The notes: a model not told the origin generated them from the sequence alone. Shown: positions 1 to 12,699, counted from the first letter of the stretch. The stretch is DNA of 64,000 bases from Dasypus novemcinctus (GCF_030445035.2 NC_080702.1:23137652-23201651); one strand, 5' to 3'. Numbers and translations are program-made.

Positions 1-760
1 CATTATTAGTCTGTTGTCCCCTATATGTTTTTGGTGTAATATTACATGTTTTATATCTATCCTTGTGTACTCTTGTGAAACACTTCTTTTGCCCCCACAT
101 TTACTTTGGTTCCATCTATTCAATATCTATTTCCCCCTCCCCTTGGGGCCCACAGTGACAGTCAATCTTCATTTCTTGAGGAGCCATGTTCAGAGATACT
201 TGCAACAGTGTTGAGGGATTGACTTGCTCAACTGCCCTAATGCCCTGGGAGCCACCCTTTCTCTTGAGAGATACAGTTCCCTCTATTTGATGGCATTAGT
301 CCTCCCCAGGATGTGGGTCTACCTTCACTCTCGTTATATGGGTCTCTACCCAATGGTATAACCCATACTGGCAAAATGAGCATTCAGATATTCCCTAGGA
401 GTCTGTCCTGCATCAGATTAAACAGGTAACTTTCCTAATTATATTTTGAAAAGGTTTTCTCAGCATTATACTCTCAACCAAATACCTGACAATCTCCTAT
501 GTTCATATGTTGCCCCACCCTCCCCCCAATTTCTTGGGCAATATTACCCATCCACCCATCCCGAGCCCCCCTCAAACGTGCAAAGCCCCACCCAAAGGTA
601 ACCCTATGCCCCCATTTTATCCCTTCCTTGTACACATACTTACCTCCAGCTTATCATAGATTTCACCCATGTAGATGTCAGCTTACATCCTTCCTCTACC
701 CCTCGATTTCCTGTAAGCCTATCTTCGAGTCTCTAGCTCTCTGAAGCAGCTTGCTTATTT

Positions 761-3700
761 AATATCATTGAGGTCATGTAGTATTTGTCCTTCAATGCCT
801 GGGTTGCTTCACTCAAAATAAGGTTCTCAAGATTCATCCATGTTATCAGCGTGTTTGTAGTGTATTTGTTCTTAAAGCCGAGTAGTATTCCATTGTATGT
901 ATATACCACATTTTATTGATCCACTCATCTGTTGATGGGCATTTGGGTCAATTCCAACTTTTGGTGATAGTGAACAATGCTGCTGTGAACATTGGTGTGC
1001 ATATATTGGTTTGTGTCCTTGCCTTCAGTTCTGCTGGGTATATACCCAGCAATGGAATTGCTGGGTCATATGGCAAATCTATGGTTAATTTTTTGAGAAA
1101 CCACCAAACTGTCCTCCAGAATGGTTGGATCCTTTTTCATTCCCACCAGCAGTGGATGAGTGTTCCCATTTCTTCACATTCTCTCCAGCATTTGTATTCT
1201 TCTGTTTTTTTCATAGCTGCCAATCTTATGGGAGTAAAATGGTATCTCATTGTAGTTTTGATTTGCATTTCCCTGATAGCTAAAGCTTTGGAGCATTTTT
1301 TCATGTGCCTTTTAGCCATTTGTATTTCTTCTTTCGAGAAGTTTCTGTTTAAATCTTTTTCCCATTTTTTAAATGGGTTGTTTATCTTTTTATTTTCAAG
1401 ATATAGGAGTTCTTTATATATGCAAGTTATAAGTCTCTTATCGGATATATGGCTGCCAAATATTTTCTCCCATTTTGTAGGTTCCCTTTTTACTTTCTTA
1501 ACAGACTCCTTTGAGGTGCAGAAGGCTTTAATTTTGAGGAAGTCCCATTTATCTATTTGTTTTTTTGCTGTTCGTGCTTTTTGTGTGAAGTTCATGAAGC
1601 CATATCCTGTTACAAGGTCTTGTAGATGTTTCCCTACACTGCTTTCCAAAGTCTTTATGGTCTTGGCTCTTATATTAGGTCTTTGATCCATCTTGAGTTG
1701 ATCTTTGTATAAGGTGTGAAATGGTAATCCTCTTTCATTCTTCTACATGTGGCTATCCAGTTCTCCAGGCACCATTTTTTGAACAGGCCATTCTCTACCA
1801 GTTGAGAGGGTTTGGTGGCTTTATTGAATATTATATGGCTATATATATGAGGTTCTATATCAGAACTTTCAATTCGATTCCATTGGTCTGTGTGTCTCTC
1901 CTTATGCCAATACCATGCTGTTTTCACTACTGTAGCTTTGTAGTATGTTTTGAAGTCAGGTAGTGTGATTCCTCCAATTTCGTTTTTCTTTTTCAATATG
2001 TCTTTGGCTATTCGGGGCCTCTTTCCTTTCCAAATAAATTTCATAGTTAGTTTTTCTAGTTCCTTAAAGAAGGCTGCATTGATTTTTATTGGGATTGCAT
2101 TGAATGTATAGATCAGTTTTGGTAGGATAGACATCTTAATAATATATAGTCTTTCTATCCATGAACAGGGAATATTCTTCCATTTATTTAGGTCTTCTTT
2201 GATTTCCTTGAACAGTCTTGTATAGTTCTCAGTGTATAAGTTTTTTACATTTTTAGTTAAATTTATTCCTAAATATTTCAATTTTTTATTTAGTATTGTC
2301 AATGGTATTTGTTTCTTGATTTCCTCCTGATCTTGCTCATTATTGGTGTACAAAAATGCTACTGATTTTTGTGCATTGATATTATAACCTACCACTTTAC
2401 TAAACTCATTTATGAGTTCTAGGAGCTTTGTTGTAGACTTCTCAGGGTTTTCTATGTATAAGATCATGTCATCTGCAAATAATGAAATTTTGACTTCTTC
2501 CTTTCCAATTTAAATGCCTTTTATATCTCATTCTTGCCTCAGTGCTCGAGCAAGTACTTCTAAGACATTGTTAAATAGAAGGGGAGAAAGGGGGCATCCT
2601 TGTCTTGTTCCTGACTTTAGAGGGAAGGATTTTAGGATTTCTCCATTGTAAACAATGTTGGCTGTGGGTTTTTCATATATACTCTTTATCATGTTCAAAA
2701 AAATTTCCTTTTATTCCGATCTTTTGGAGTGTTTTTATCAAGAAAGTGTGCTGTATTTTGTCAAATGCTGTTTCTGCATTTATAGCTAGAACCATGTGAT
2801 TTTTGTCCTTCAATCTGTTTATATGATGTATTACATTGATTGATTTTCTTATGTTGAACCATCCTTGCATACCCGGAATGAATCCCACTTGGTCGTGGTG
2901 TATAATTCATTTAATGTGTTGTTGAATATGATTTGCAAGTATTTTGTTAAGTATTTTTGCGTCTAGGTTCTTTAGAGAAATTGGTCTGTAATTTTCCTTT
3001 CTTGTGGTGTCTTTGTTTGGCTTTGGTACTAGGGTAATGTTGGCACCATAGAATGAGTTAGGCAATGTTCCTTCTGTTTCGAATTTTTGGAAGAGTTTCA
3101 GCAGGATTGGTGTTAGTTTTGTAGATTTTGTAGAATTCACCTGTGAAGCCATCTGGCCCTGGGCTCTTCTTAGTTGGGAGGTTTTTAATGATGGATTCTA
3201 TCTCTTTACTTGTGATTGGTTTGTTGAGATCATCAATTTATTATTTCATCAATATAGGCTGCTTATGTGTTTCTAGGAATTTGTCCATTTCCTCTGAATA
3301 GTCATTTTTGTTCTAATGTAGTTTTTCAAAGTATCCTCTTATGATAGTCTTTATTTCTGTGGGTCAGTGGAGATATCTCCTTTCTTATTTCTTATTTTGT
3401 GTATTTGCATCTTTTCACTCTTTTTCTTTGTTAGTCTCACTAAAGGTTTGTCAATTTTATTGATCTTCTAAAAAAACCGGTTGTTGGTCATGTTTATCTT
3501 TTCACATGCTTTCTTATTTTCTATTTCATTTAGTTCTGCTCTTTTCTTTTTTATTTCCTTCCTTCTTCTTCCTGTGGAATTACTTTGTTTTTTTTCCTTC
3601 TAATTCCTCCAAATGTGCAGATCGTTCTTCAATTTTTGCTCTTTCTTCTTTTTTGATGTATGAATTTATGGCTATAAATTTCCCTCCCAATACTGCTTTT

Positions 3701-4577
3701 GCTGCATCCCATAAATTTTGGTATGTTGTGTTATCATTATCATTTGTTTCAGTGTAGTTATTGATTTCTTTTGAGATTTACTCTTTGGCCCACTGTTTTT
3801 CTAAAAATGTGCTGTTTAATTTCCATATCTTGGAATGAAATCTGGGCCTCTGGCCCTTGCAGACTTCAGCTTCACTCCACTCCACTGTGGTCAGAGATAC
3901 TATTTTGTATGATTTCAATCTTTCTGAATTCATTAAGCCTTTGTTTGTGGCCTAGCATATGGTCTATTTTGGAGAATGATCCATGTGCACTTGAGAAAAA
4001 AGTATATCCTGCTGTATTCGGGTGTAATGATCTGTATATGTCTATTAGATCCAGCTCCTCTAATATACTGTTCAAATATTTTGTTTCTTTAGTGATTCTC
4101 TTTTGAGATGTTCTGTCCAGAGTTGATAGTGTTGTATTAAATTCCCCCACTATAATTGTAGAGGCATCTATTCTTTCACTTAGTTTTTCCAGTTTTTGCC
4201 TCATGTATTTATAGGTGCCCTTGTTAGGAGCATAAATATTTATGATTGTTTGTTCTTCTTGAGAGATTGTACCTTTCACTAATATGTATATATGCTTCTT
4301 TGTCTCTCACAATTATTTTGCATTTAAAGTCTATTTTGTCTGATATTAATATAGCTACTCCTGCCTTTTTTTGGTTATTGTTTGCTTGTAAGATGGTTTT
4401 CCAACCATTCACTTTCAGCCTCCATGAATCTCTGGGTCTAAGATGTGTCTCTTTTAGACAGCATATAGATGGGTCATATTTCCTTATCCAATGTCCCAGT
4501 CTGAATCTTTTGATAGGTGAGTTTAATCCGTTGAGATTCAGTGTTATTACTTTCAAGGAATTATTTATGTTAGCCAT
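761..4577 (-). pseudogene. L1 ORF2 remnant (endonuclease-reverse transcriptase) of L1-1
   Basis: This is a decayed L1 ORF2, the protein that nicks target DNA and copies L1 RNA at the nick. The endonuclease start is seen at 4577 ([12 protein letters not shown], then a KETH motif where the family has QETH). Further pieces of the endonuclease frame lie at 3872-4279, RT pieces at 2907-3152 and 2673-2888, the region just after the FADD motif at 1670-2467 (MILYIENPE), and the C-terminal region at 1137-1691. At least five frameshifts or stops separate these pieces, so no functional protein is expected. The glutamate at the endonuclease site is retained, but its preceding Gln is replaced by Lys. Confidence 0.9.
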
Positions 4578-4679
4578 ATTTTGATTGGATTTGTGTTTGT
4601 CATATTTTGTTTGTTTGTTTTTTTCTTCTCTTTTTGTCTTCTTTGTTGCTCTTACACTCTCCTCGAACTCTGCCTGTCC

Positions 4680-5570
4680 TGTTTTTTCCTTTCTTCCTAT
4701 AGGACTCCCTTTAGAATTTCTTGAAGGGGAGGTTTCTTGTTGGCATACTCTTTCAGATTCTGTTTATCTGTGAATATTTTGAACTCTCCATCATTTTTGA
4801 ATGCTAGTTTAGCTGGATAGAGTATTCTTGGTTGGAAATTTTTTCCTTTAGTACCTTTACTATATCATACCACTGCCTTCTTGCCTCCATAGTTTCAGAT
4901 GAGAAATCAGCACTTAATCTTATGGAGCTTCCCTTGCATGTGATGGTTTTCTTTTCTCTTGCTGCTTTTAGAATTTTCTTTTTGTCTTGAGTGTTGGATA
5001 ATTTGAGAAGTATATGTCTTGGGTGGGCTTGTTGTGGTTTATGATGTTTGGGGTACATTGTGCTTCTTGGATATGTACATCTGACTCTTTCAGTAGATTT
5101 GGAGAGTTTCCAGCCATTATTTCCTGCAACACTCCTTCTGATCCCTTTCACTTCTCTTCTCCTTCTGGGATGCTTATTATATGTATGTTTGTGCGTTTTG
5201 CATTGTCATTCAGGTCCCTAAGTCCTGGTTGGATTTTTTCTATCTTTTTATCGATCAATTCTACTATCTCTTTCATTTCCCATGTATTGTCTTCCACATT
5301 GCTAATTCTCTGCTCTGCCTCTTCTAATCTCCTGCTATTTGCTGCGAGTTTATTTTTGATTTCTTGAACTGTGGTGTTCATTCCCATCATATCTGTTATC
5401 TTTTTGCACATATCTGCAATTTCCCCTCCAAGTGTTGTTTTCATATTGTTAACCTCTTCCTTTACTTCATTAAATTTGTCTGTGATATATGTTCTGAGAT
5501 CTTTAATTACTTGTGCGAAGTTCTGCTCCCCTTTCTGGTTTTTAGTTTGTTCTCTGGATTCAGTCATGTT
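4680..5570 (-). pseudogene. L1 ORF1 remnant (RNA-binding chaperone) of L1-1
   Basis: This is the remnant of ORF1p, the trimeric coiled-coil RNA chaperone of L1. The 5' part is open at 5148-5567 (start MTESREQTKNQ, then the coiled-coil region with VEDNTWEMKEIVELIDKK and the start of the RRM domain). A frameshift near 5150 moves the C-terminal half to 4804-5151, where the conserved ADFSSETMEARRQWYDI motif is seen. Compared with the intact 322-residue ORF1 at 61152-62120, the product is split and its N-terminus is altered by the tandem array lying directly upstream at 5571-5845. Confidence 0.88.
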
Positions 5571-5845
5571 GCTGTCTGGTCATCATTTTATCTTGACGGG
5601 TTTAATCATTTTTGTAGCTGTCTGGTCATCATTTTATCTTGATGGGTTTAATCCATTTTTGTTGCTGTCTGGTCATCATTTTATCTTGACGGGTTTAATC
5701 ATTTTTGTAGCTGTCTGGTCATCATTTTATCTTGATGGGTTTAATCCATTTTTGTTGCTGTCTGGTCATCATTTTATCTTGACGGGTTTAATCTTTTTTG
5801 TTGCTGTCTGGTCATCATTTTATCTTGACGGGTTTAATCAGTTCC
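5571..5845 (+). repeat. Six-copy 46/47-bp tandem array at the ORF1 start of L1-1
   Basis: Units start with GCTGTCTGGTCATCATTTTA at 5571, 5617, 5664, 5710, 5757 and 5803. Spacing alternates 46, 47, 46, 47, 46. Two unit types differ by GACGGG versus GATGGG and by ATCATTTTTGTA versus ATCCATTTTTGTT, giving the order A-B-A-B-A'-A, so a 93-bp pair was itself duplicated. On the element's strand each unit contains ATGATGACCAGACAGCAA, which aligns with the ORF1 start of the intact copy at 62120. The other L1s in the window have one copy here. Confidence 0.93.
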
Positions 5846-7078
5846 TTAGCTTCTTTGTCTAGTCTTGGGGATTAATTAGCTGTTGTTTTTGCATAAGTGT
5901 TATATCTTCTCTTTGTCACTTTGTTCTTCTTATTCCTATTTCTTATTGCTGGCTGAGTTCTCTTTGAAGGAAAGTATTAGGACCAGGGAAGGCAATTGTG
6001 TATGAAAGGAAAATGTGTAAAGTAGTAATTGGTAATAAATGTTAACAGAGCAAGAATATGAGATCTGGGAGGTTGGATATTAGATTAATCTAAGTTTTGT
6101 AGAGTTATAGCAGTAAGTAGAGTACCTATAATGAGGTTGTCGACTGAATACGGGAGGAATATGGTATGAATTAAAAATCTAGTGAGAAAAGAAAGGCAAT
6201 AGTTTCAAGAGTGGATAAAAGACAGAGAACAAAACAAAGGTATTAAAAATTAAGAGTTAGACAATTTGGGAATCAAAGAAAGGCAGGTAGAATATAGGAG
6301 AGACAGTAGATGATGGAGGATATCAAGATGTGGGTGAAAAGGGATAGTGTAGGTAGCCAAAATCCATTCACACAGAAATGAGGCAATGGAGGATGAGGCA
6401 ACCTCAGCAAATGTGAGTTATTCCCTGCAGCACCTATTGTATAATTAAGATAAAATAAAATAAGAAGAAAATGAGGGACAAGAGAAAAGGGAGAAAAAAA
6501 AGAGAGAGAAGAAAGAAAGAAAAAGGGGGTTGGTTAATGGAAAGGGAGGGGAATAAGTAAGGAAAAGAAAAGAAGATATAGAACACCAACAACAGCAACA
6601 ACAAAAACCCCTAAATAAATGGAAAAAAAAAAAGACCTTGGGGGATACGATGGCAGAAAAGACTAGGAATAATGCAATATTAGCAACCAGGACAGTAAAA
6701 AATAAAAAAAAAAATTAAAATTAAAATTAAAATTAAAAAATGCAAATTTTAAGGGCTAGGACAATCAAGGATCTCAGATGGGCCTCAGGGTGTGGTGGAT
6801 TCAGGGATGGAAAGTCTGTGATATTGCAGACTCAAGAGGTGTGAGTCTCTGGGGTGTGGGCCACCAGGGTTTAGGGACACAGACCTGGCAACCTCAAATC
6901 TGGTTAACAGGGAGCCTGGGAACACCACAGTGCAACCCAGCCTTCAGGGATCCCCACAGCTGGGTGCCAGTCCTATGGGAGAGGTCACATCCACAAACTC
7001 TAATCTATGTGTCCAAAACCCATAATTCCCCCTCTCTCTAGGGTCTCCTTTGTGGCTGTATCACCAATTCGACTTCAG

Positions 7079-7450
7079 GACACCTCCCACCCTGCAAGTC
7101 CCCAAAACAGCCAGTTGGGGGCGCCTCTATATTGCTACCAATTTAAGGACACTGCAGATCCACAGCCAGGCCTAGGGGGCAGGGCTCTAGCCAGAAGTAC
7201 TGTATCAGTGTCTGAAACCAAAAATCCCATGCCTCGCAAAAGATTCCCCTAATTGGCTTCCAGACGCCTCCCACCCTGCAATCCCCCGAAACAGCCAATT
7301 GGGGTCACCTCTATATTGCAGCCAATTTAAGGATGCTGCAGATCAGCAGCTGGCCTTGGGGATAGGGCTCCAGCCGGAAGCACTATTATTCCTGTCAGAA
7401 ATCAAAAATTCCCTGCCCCGCAAAAAACTCCCATCTGTCTAGCCAAATCG
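7079..7450 (-). repeat. Two ~184-bp direct repeats in the L1-1 5' UTR, plus a third partial copy near 7677
   Basis: The motif GAC(A/G)CCTCCCACCCTGCAA begins at 7079 and again at 7263, and both copies continue collinearly for about 184 bp (shared CAATTTAAGGA, GCTGCAGATC-like and GGGCTC(T/C)AGCC blocks). A related, shorter copy begins at 7677 after a 230-bp segment of different sequence. The repeats lie in the promoter end of the element, so they look like promoter monomers. They are unlike the 51-bp monomers of the L1 at the right end of the window. Confidence 0.8.
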
Positions 7451-7764
7451 GTTTGCAAAGACCTTCTGGCCTGTCAGCCCCCCAATAGCCCGCTCAGGGC
7501 TCAAGAACTCCCCAGTACCGCAGAGCCTCCAGGAATCGCCACTGCAGCGTCAGTGCCAAGGCTCTGCCCACCCCAGAGGCGAGCGTCACGTGCGCAGCCC
7601 ACAACTCTGTGTAAGAGAGCCCCAATTTTATCCTCCACATGAATTTTCTGTTACCTTCCCATGAAATAGATGTCCAGACACCTCCTACCCTGCAAAATCC
7701 CGAAACAGCCTGGTCCTGAAGAATCTCCAACACTGCCCAGCTACTTCCAGGTGCACTCACTCAA

Positions 7765-7776
7765 CCACCATCTTGC
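7765..7776 (-). promoter_or_regulatory. L1 5'-terminal CAAGATGG (YY1-like) motif of L1-1
   Basis: On the minus strand the element's first bases read GCAAGATGGTGG followed by GTGAGTGCACC. The same arrangement occurs at 33985 in L1-5. In human L1 the equivalent CAAGATGGC is a YY1 site that fixes transcription start; that role is transferred here from knowledge of the family. Confidence 0.6.
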
Positions 7777-7788
7777 CTGCCCTCCCTC

Positions 7789-9545
7789 TGATCTGTTTAT
7801 GTGGTCTATTACATTAACTGATTTTCTTGTGTTGAACCAACCTTGCATACCAGGAATGTAACCCCCTTGGTCATGGTGTATAATTCATTTAATATGTTGT
7901 TGAATACAATTAGCAAGTATTTTTCTGAGGTTTTTCATATCTTGGTTCATTAGAGAGATTATTCTATAATTTCCTTTCTTGTGGTTTCTTTGTTTGGCTT
8001 TGATATTAGGATAATGTTGTCATCATAGAATGAGTTCAGCAGTGTTCCTTCTATTTTGATTTTTTTGAAAGAGTTTAAGCAATATTGGTGTTAGTTCTTC
8101 CTGGAATGTTTGGTTGAATTCACCTGTGAGTCCATCTGGCCTAGGGCTCTTCTTAGTTGGGAGGTTTTTAATGACTGATTCTATCTCTTTACTTGTGATT
8201 GGTTGTTCAGATCATCAGTTTCTTCTTATGTCAATGTAGACTGCTTATGTTTTTCTAGGAATTTTTCCATTTCTTCTAAATTTTCTTTCTTCTTGGCATA
8301 TAGTTTTTCAATGTATAATCTTATGATATTCTTTATTTCTGTGGGGTCAGTGGTGATAACCCCTTTCTCATTTTTTATTCTGTGTATTTGCATTCATCTC
8401 TCATTTTTTCTTTGCTACTTTAGCTCATTGTCAACTTTATTGATCTTCTCATAAAAACAGCTCTTTGTTGTTGTTTTTTTATAGTGCTTTTTATTTTCTA
8501 TTTCATTTAGTTCTGCTATGATCTTTGTTATTTCTTTCTTTCTTCTTCCTTTGGGGTTAATTTATTGTTTTCTGTTTTTATTGATTCTTCCAAGTGTGCA
8601 GTTAAGTCTTCAAGTTTAGCTCTTTCTTCTTTTTTGATATAGGGATTTATGACTTTGAATTTCCCTCTAAGTACACCTTTTCCTGCATCCCATATGTCTT
8701 GATATGTTGTGTTGTCATTTTTATTAGTTTCAAGGTAGTTAATGATTTCTTTTGAGATTTCCTCCTTGACCCACTGTCTAAGAGTGTGTTGTTTATCTTT
8801 CATATCTTGGTGCCTAATATGAATCTCTGGCCCTTGCAGATTTCCAGCTTCATTCCACTGCAGTCAGAGAAAAATTTTGTATGCTTTCAATCTTTCTGAG
8901 TTCCGAGACTTTTTATGTGGCCTAACATGTGGTCTATCTTGTAGAATAATTGAAGTGATCTTGAGAAGAATGTATATCCTCTTGCATTGGGGTGTAATGT
9001 TCTGTATATATCTATTAGGTTCAGTTCCTCTAATATATTGTTCAAAATTTTGTTTATTTATTGATTCTCTGTTGAGATGTTCTTTCCAATACTCATAGAG
9101 TTGTATTAAATTCCCCCACTATAATTGTAGAGGCTTTTATTCCTTCACATAGTTTTTCCAGTGTTTGATTCATGTGTTTAGAGGTGCCCTTATAAGGAGC
9201 ATAAATGATTATGATTGTTATTTCTTCTTGAAAACTTTCCCATTTTACTTATATGTAGTGACCATCTTTGTCTCTCACAGTAGTTTTGCATTTAAAGTCA
9301 ATTTTGTCTAATATAAATATAGCTACTCCTGACATTTTTGTTATTGTTTGTCTGTAAGGTTATTTTCCAGCCATTCACTTTCAAGCTCCTTAAATCCTGG
9401 GTCTAAGATGTGTTTTTTGTAGACAGCATATAGATGGGTCATATTTCATTATCCATTCTTCCAATCTGTGTCTCTTGACAGGAAAGTTTAATCTATTGAC
9501 ATTCATTGTTATGGATTTACTTATATTTATTTATATTAGCCATAT
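7789..9545 (-). pseudogene. L1 ORF2 remnant, first ~590 codons, of L1-2
   Basis: The segment aligns with the endonuclease domain and the start of the RT domain of the intact-like ORF2 at 57262-61076. The linker is recognisable at 8528-8803 ([30 protein letters not shown]). Stops and indels occur throughout, and everything after about codon 590 is missing at the L1-1 junction, including the RT catalytic core. No product is expected. Confidence 0.82.
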
Positions 9546-9565
9546 ATTCTTTGGATGTGATTATG

Positions 9566-10553
9566 TCATATGTTGTGAGTTTTTTTTCTTTTTGTACTTT
9601 TAGTTGTTCTTGCTCTCTCCTCCAATTCTGTCTCTTTTGTTTTTTTTCTTTCCTTCTGCAGAACTCTCTTTACTATATCTTGAAGGGCAGGTTTCTTGTT
9701 GGCATTCTCTCTTTGTTTCAGTTTATCTTTGAATATTTTGAAATTTCCATCAATTTTGAATGCCTGCTTTGCTGGATAGAGTATTCTCAACTGGAATTTT
9801 TTTGGAATTTTTTTCTTTTAGTACTTTGACTATGTCATGCCCCTGGCTTCCTGCCTCCATGGTTTCAGATGAGAAGTTAACACTTCATCTTATTGAGCTT
9901 CCCTTGTATGTGATGGTTTTCTTTTCTCTTGCTGCTTTCAGTATTTTCTCTTTGTCTTGAGCATTGGATGATTTGACAAGTATATGTCTTGGCATAGGCC
10001 TGTTGGGATTTATGCTTTTTGGGGTGCATTGTCCTTCCTGGACATGTACATCCATCTCCCTCAATAGATTTGGGAAGTTTTCAGTCATTATTTCCTCCAA
10101 CACCCTTTCTGTCCCCTTTGCCTTCTTTTCTCCTTCTGGGATGCCTAAATGCATATGTTTGTGCATTTTGTGTTGTCATTCAAGTCCCTAAGCCCCTGCT
10201 CAATTTTTTCAATCTTTTTATTGAGCAATTCTTCTATCTGTTTGATTTCAGTTGTACTGTCTTCCCACATCACTAATTCTTTCCTCTTCCTCTTCAAATC
10301 TGCTGTTATTTGCGGAGTGTGTATTTTTGACTTCTTGGATTCTGCCTTTCATCACTATCATATCTGGTACCTTTTTCATATGTTTACAATTTCTTCTGTA
10401 TACTCTCCAAATGTTTTAATATCCTTAATCAGTTCCTTTACTTCATTAAATTGGTCCATGGTGTATGTTTTGAGAGCTTTTATTAGTTGTTTGATGTTCT
10501 GCTCCTCTTCCTGGTTTTCAGTTTGTTCATTGGGTTGGGCCATGTTTTTCTGA
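9566..10553 (-). pseudogene. L1 ORF1 remnant of L1-2
   Basis: Pieces of the L1 RNA-binding protein: the RRM region is at 9885-10166 (HLGIPEGEKKAKGTERVLEE, then PRHILVKSSNAQDKEKILKAAREKK), and the C-terminal part at 9566-9790 (RILYPAKQAFKIDGNFKIF). The N-terminus begins near 10553. Several frameshifts separate the pieces. Confidence 0.82.
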
Positions 10554-12699
10554 TTATTGGTAGGTTGGCAATTTATTGTTGCTGTCTGGTCATCATTTTT
10601 TCTTGATGGGTCTACTCAGTTGATTAGGTTTTCTGTGTAGTCTCAGGGTTTATTTAGGTGTTGTTTTTGTGTGTGTTAAGTCTTCTCTTTGACACTTTGT
10701 TCTTATTCTATTTCCTTTTTGTTGTCTAAGTTCCCTTGAAGGAAAATATGAGGGTCAGGGAAAGCAAAAGAGGTAAGAAAAGCAAAGGTATAATAGTAAT
10801 ATTGATAGTAAATGTTAGCAGAAGAACCATGTGAGACCTAGGGAAATGGATATTAAACTCATACAGGCTGTGTAGAGTTATAACAGTAAAAATGTTGAAT
10901 ACCTACAACTAGGTGGTAAACTGAATATGTAGAAGAATATAGAATGAATTAAAAGGTTAGTGTGATCAGAAGAGATGGAAAGAGAAAAAAAGGAAAGGAA
11001 GGATAAAAACATAAAAAGCAGATAAAAAATAAAAAACAGAATAGAGGTGTTGGAAATAAAAAGTCAGAAAAATTGGGGGACAAACAAAGAGAGGTGGAAT
11101 GTAAGAAAAACAATAAATGATGGAAGATAGAAAGATGTAAAGGTAAGGGGATAGCATTGGTAGCCAAAATAAGTACATACAGAAAAGAGGAAATCTAGGA
11201 AGAGGAAGCACAGCAAACAAGAAACATTGCCTGCAGCACATAATAGAAATAAAGAAAAATGAAAAAAATGGAAAGAAGGAAAAAGTTGTCTTATAAAAAA
11301 GACAATTAAATTTTAAAAAGTAAAAAGTAAAAAATAAAAATAAAATAAATCTGAGAATTTCATGGTGGTCAAAAGTAAAAAGTAAAAAAAAAATAAAACC
11401 CATCAATGATGAAAAGCCCAGGAACAGATGGCTTCATAGTTGAATTCTACCAATCATTCAAAGATAAACTAATACCAAATTGCTCAAACTCTTCTAAAAA
11501 ATTGAACAGGATGGAATGCTACCAAACCCATTGTACCAAGCCAGCATTGCCCTAATAACAGATCAGACAAACATACTACAAAAAATTCAAATTACTGTCC
11601 AATTTCTCCAAAGAATAAAGATTAAAAATCTCCAATGAATTCTTTCTAACTGAATCCGGAAGCACAGCAAAATAATTATACAATATGATGAGGTGGGTTT
11701 TATCCCTGGTATACAAGTGTAGATCAACACAATAAAATCAATTATACCACATTGTGTATTATACCACATTATTAAATTGAAGAAGAAAAATCACATGATG
11801 ACCTTGATTGGTGTAAAAAAGCCAAAGGATAAAGCCCATCATGTTTTCTTGATAAAAACACTCTAAAATTAGGAATAGAAAGAAGTTTTCTTAACATGAT
11901 AAAGTGCATATATGAAAACATAGCTGATTTGAATTAAGAACTAGAGTTTGTAAGATAAGTTTACAGGAAATAGAAATGGAGAGAAGGCTGTGAGCCAACC
12001 ATCCATATGGGAAAAATCTATGAGGTGTAAATTTGTAGTTGTGCAATGGAGAAGCATGGCAGTGGTGCAATGATACTATTGGGTTGGGCAGAGCTGGTTT
12101 GCCAGAGTGGTAGGATGGGAAGAGGGTGTTGGACTGTATGTGGAATTAGGAGAAGGGTTAGGAGATTGAGAAAGTTAACACTGGGGTTTGGCAGATACAT
12201 GGTTGAAACCACAATGTTGGAAATGCTCTTTTGGCAATATGGCGAGAGGGTTACTTGTGTAGGGTGTTGAATGTGTGAGACATTTGGGACAGGGTGTTCT
12301 TTGGTCAGGCTTCTAGGGATTGTGTGTGTGTTCATCTTGCCATAGTGTATGATATCAGTGATTGGAGACCCAAATAATAGCTGCAAAGTAGTGGAAACTC
12401 ATCCAGGGGAGGCCCACCATGTTCTCAAAGAGAAGGGTCATCTCTCGAGAGCAAAAGGGTGGTCCCTAATAAGGAAGAACAGATCATTGTGTCAAGCCTT
12501 CAACATTTTTGCAAGTAACTCTGAATCTGGTCCTGCAAAGAGTGAAGCCTGATGGTTGCCAGGAGTTCTGAGGGGAAGGGAAGGGAGAAATAGAATATAT
12601 GGAGCAGGGGGCATTTTGGAGCTGATGGAAGTGTTCTACATGATCTTGCTATGATGGATACAGGCCAGGTTAAATTACATAAAAATTTATAAAAATGTA

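Larger units (their letters stand above)
1..7788 (-). mobile_element. LINE-1 element L1-1, 5' end complete, 3' end beyond window
   Basis: The element reads right to left: 5' UTR about 5850-7788, ORF1 remnant about 4680-5570, ORF2 remnant 761-4577, 3' UTR 1-760. It is collinear with the younger L1 at 54438-64000; window base 1 matches about 56488 there, so some 2 kb of 3' UTR should lie to the left of the window. The right end shows the usual L1 5' terminus in reverse complement (a CAAGATGG motif at 7765-7776), so the 5' end looks complete. Both reading frames carry stops and frameshifts, so it is not autonomous. Two local arrays, near 5571-5845 and 7079-7440, are absent from the other copies at those sites. 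Confidence 0.9.
7789..11395 (-). mobile_element. LINE-1 element L1-2, lacking its 3' half in this window
   Basis: Minus-strand L1 that begins abruptly at about 7789 in the middle of ORF2 (just where the RT domain reads into the INRLKEKNH region) and continues through the ORF2 N-terminal part to about 9545, ORF1 to about 10553, and a 5' UTR to about 11395. All frames are broken. L1 copies normally lose their 5' end; loss of a 3' end at exactly the 5' terminus of L1-1 is best explained by L1-1 having inserted into L1-2, so the rest of L1-2 should lie left of the window. It is more diverged than L1-1 from the young copy. Confidence 0.85.

Noticed and set aside
916..1686. Long open frame of 256 codons on the plus strand
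   Set aside because: It lies antisense to the L1-1 ORF2 C-terminal region; the real frame is on the minus strand. The same shadow occurs at 57464-57955.
5571..5845. Regular direct repeats that might suggest a CRISPR array
   Set aside because: The units are contiguous with no unique spacers, lie inside a LINE-1, and the genome is mammalian.
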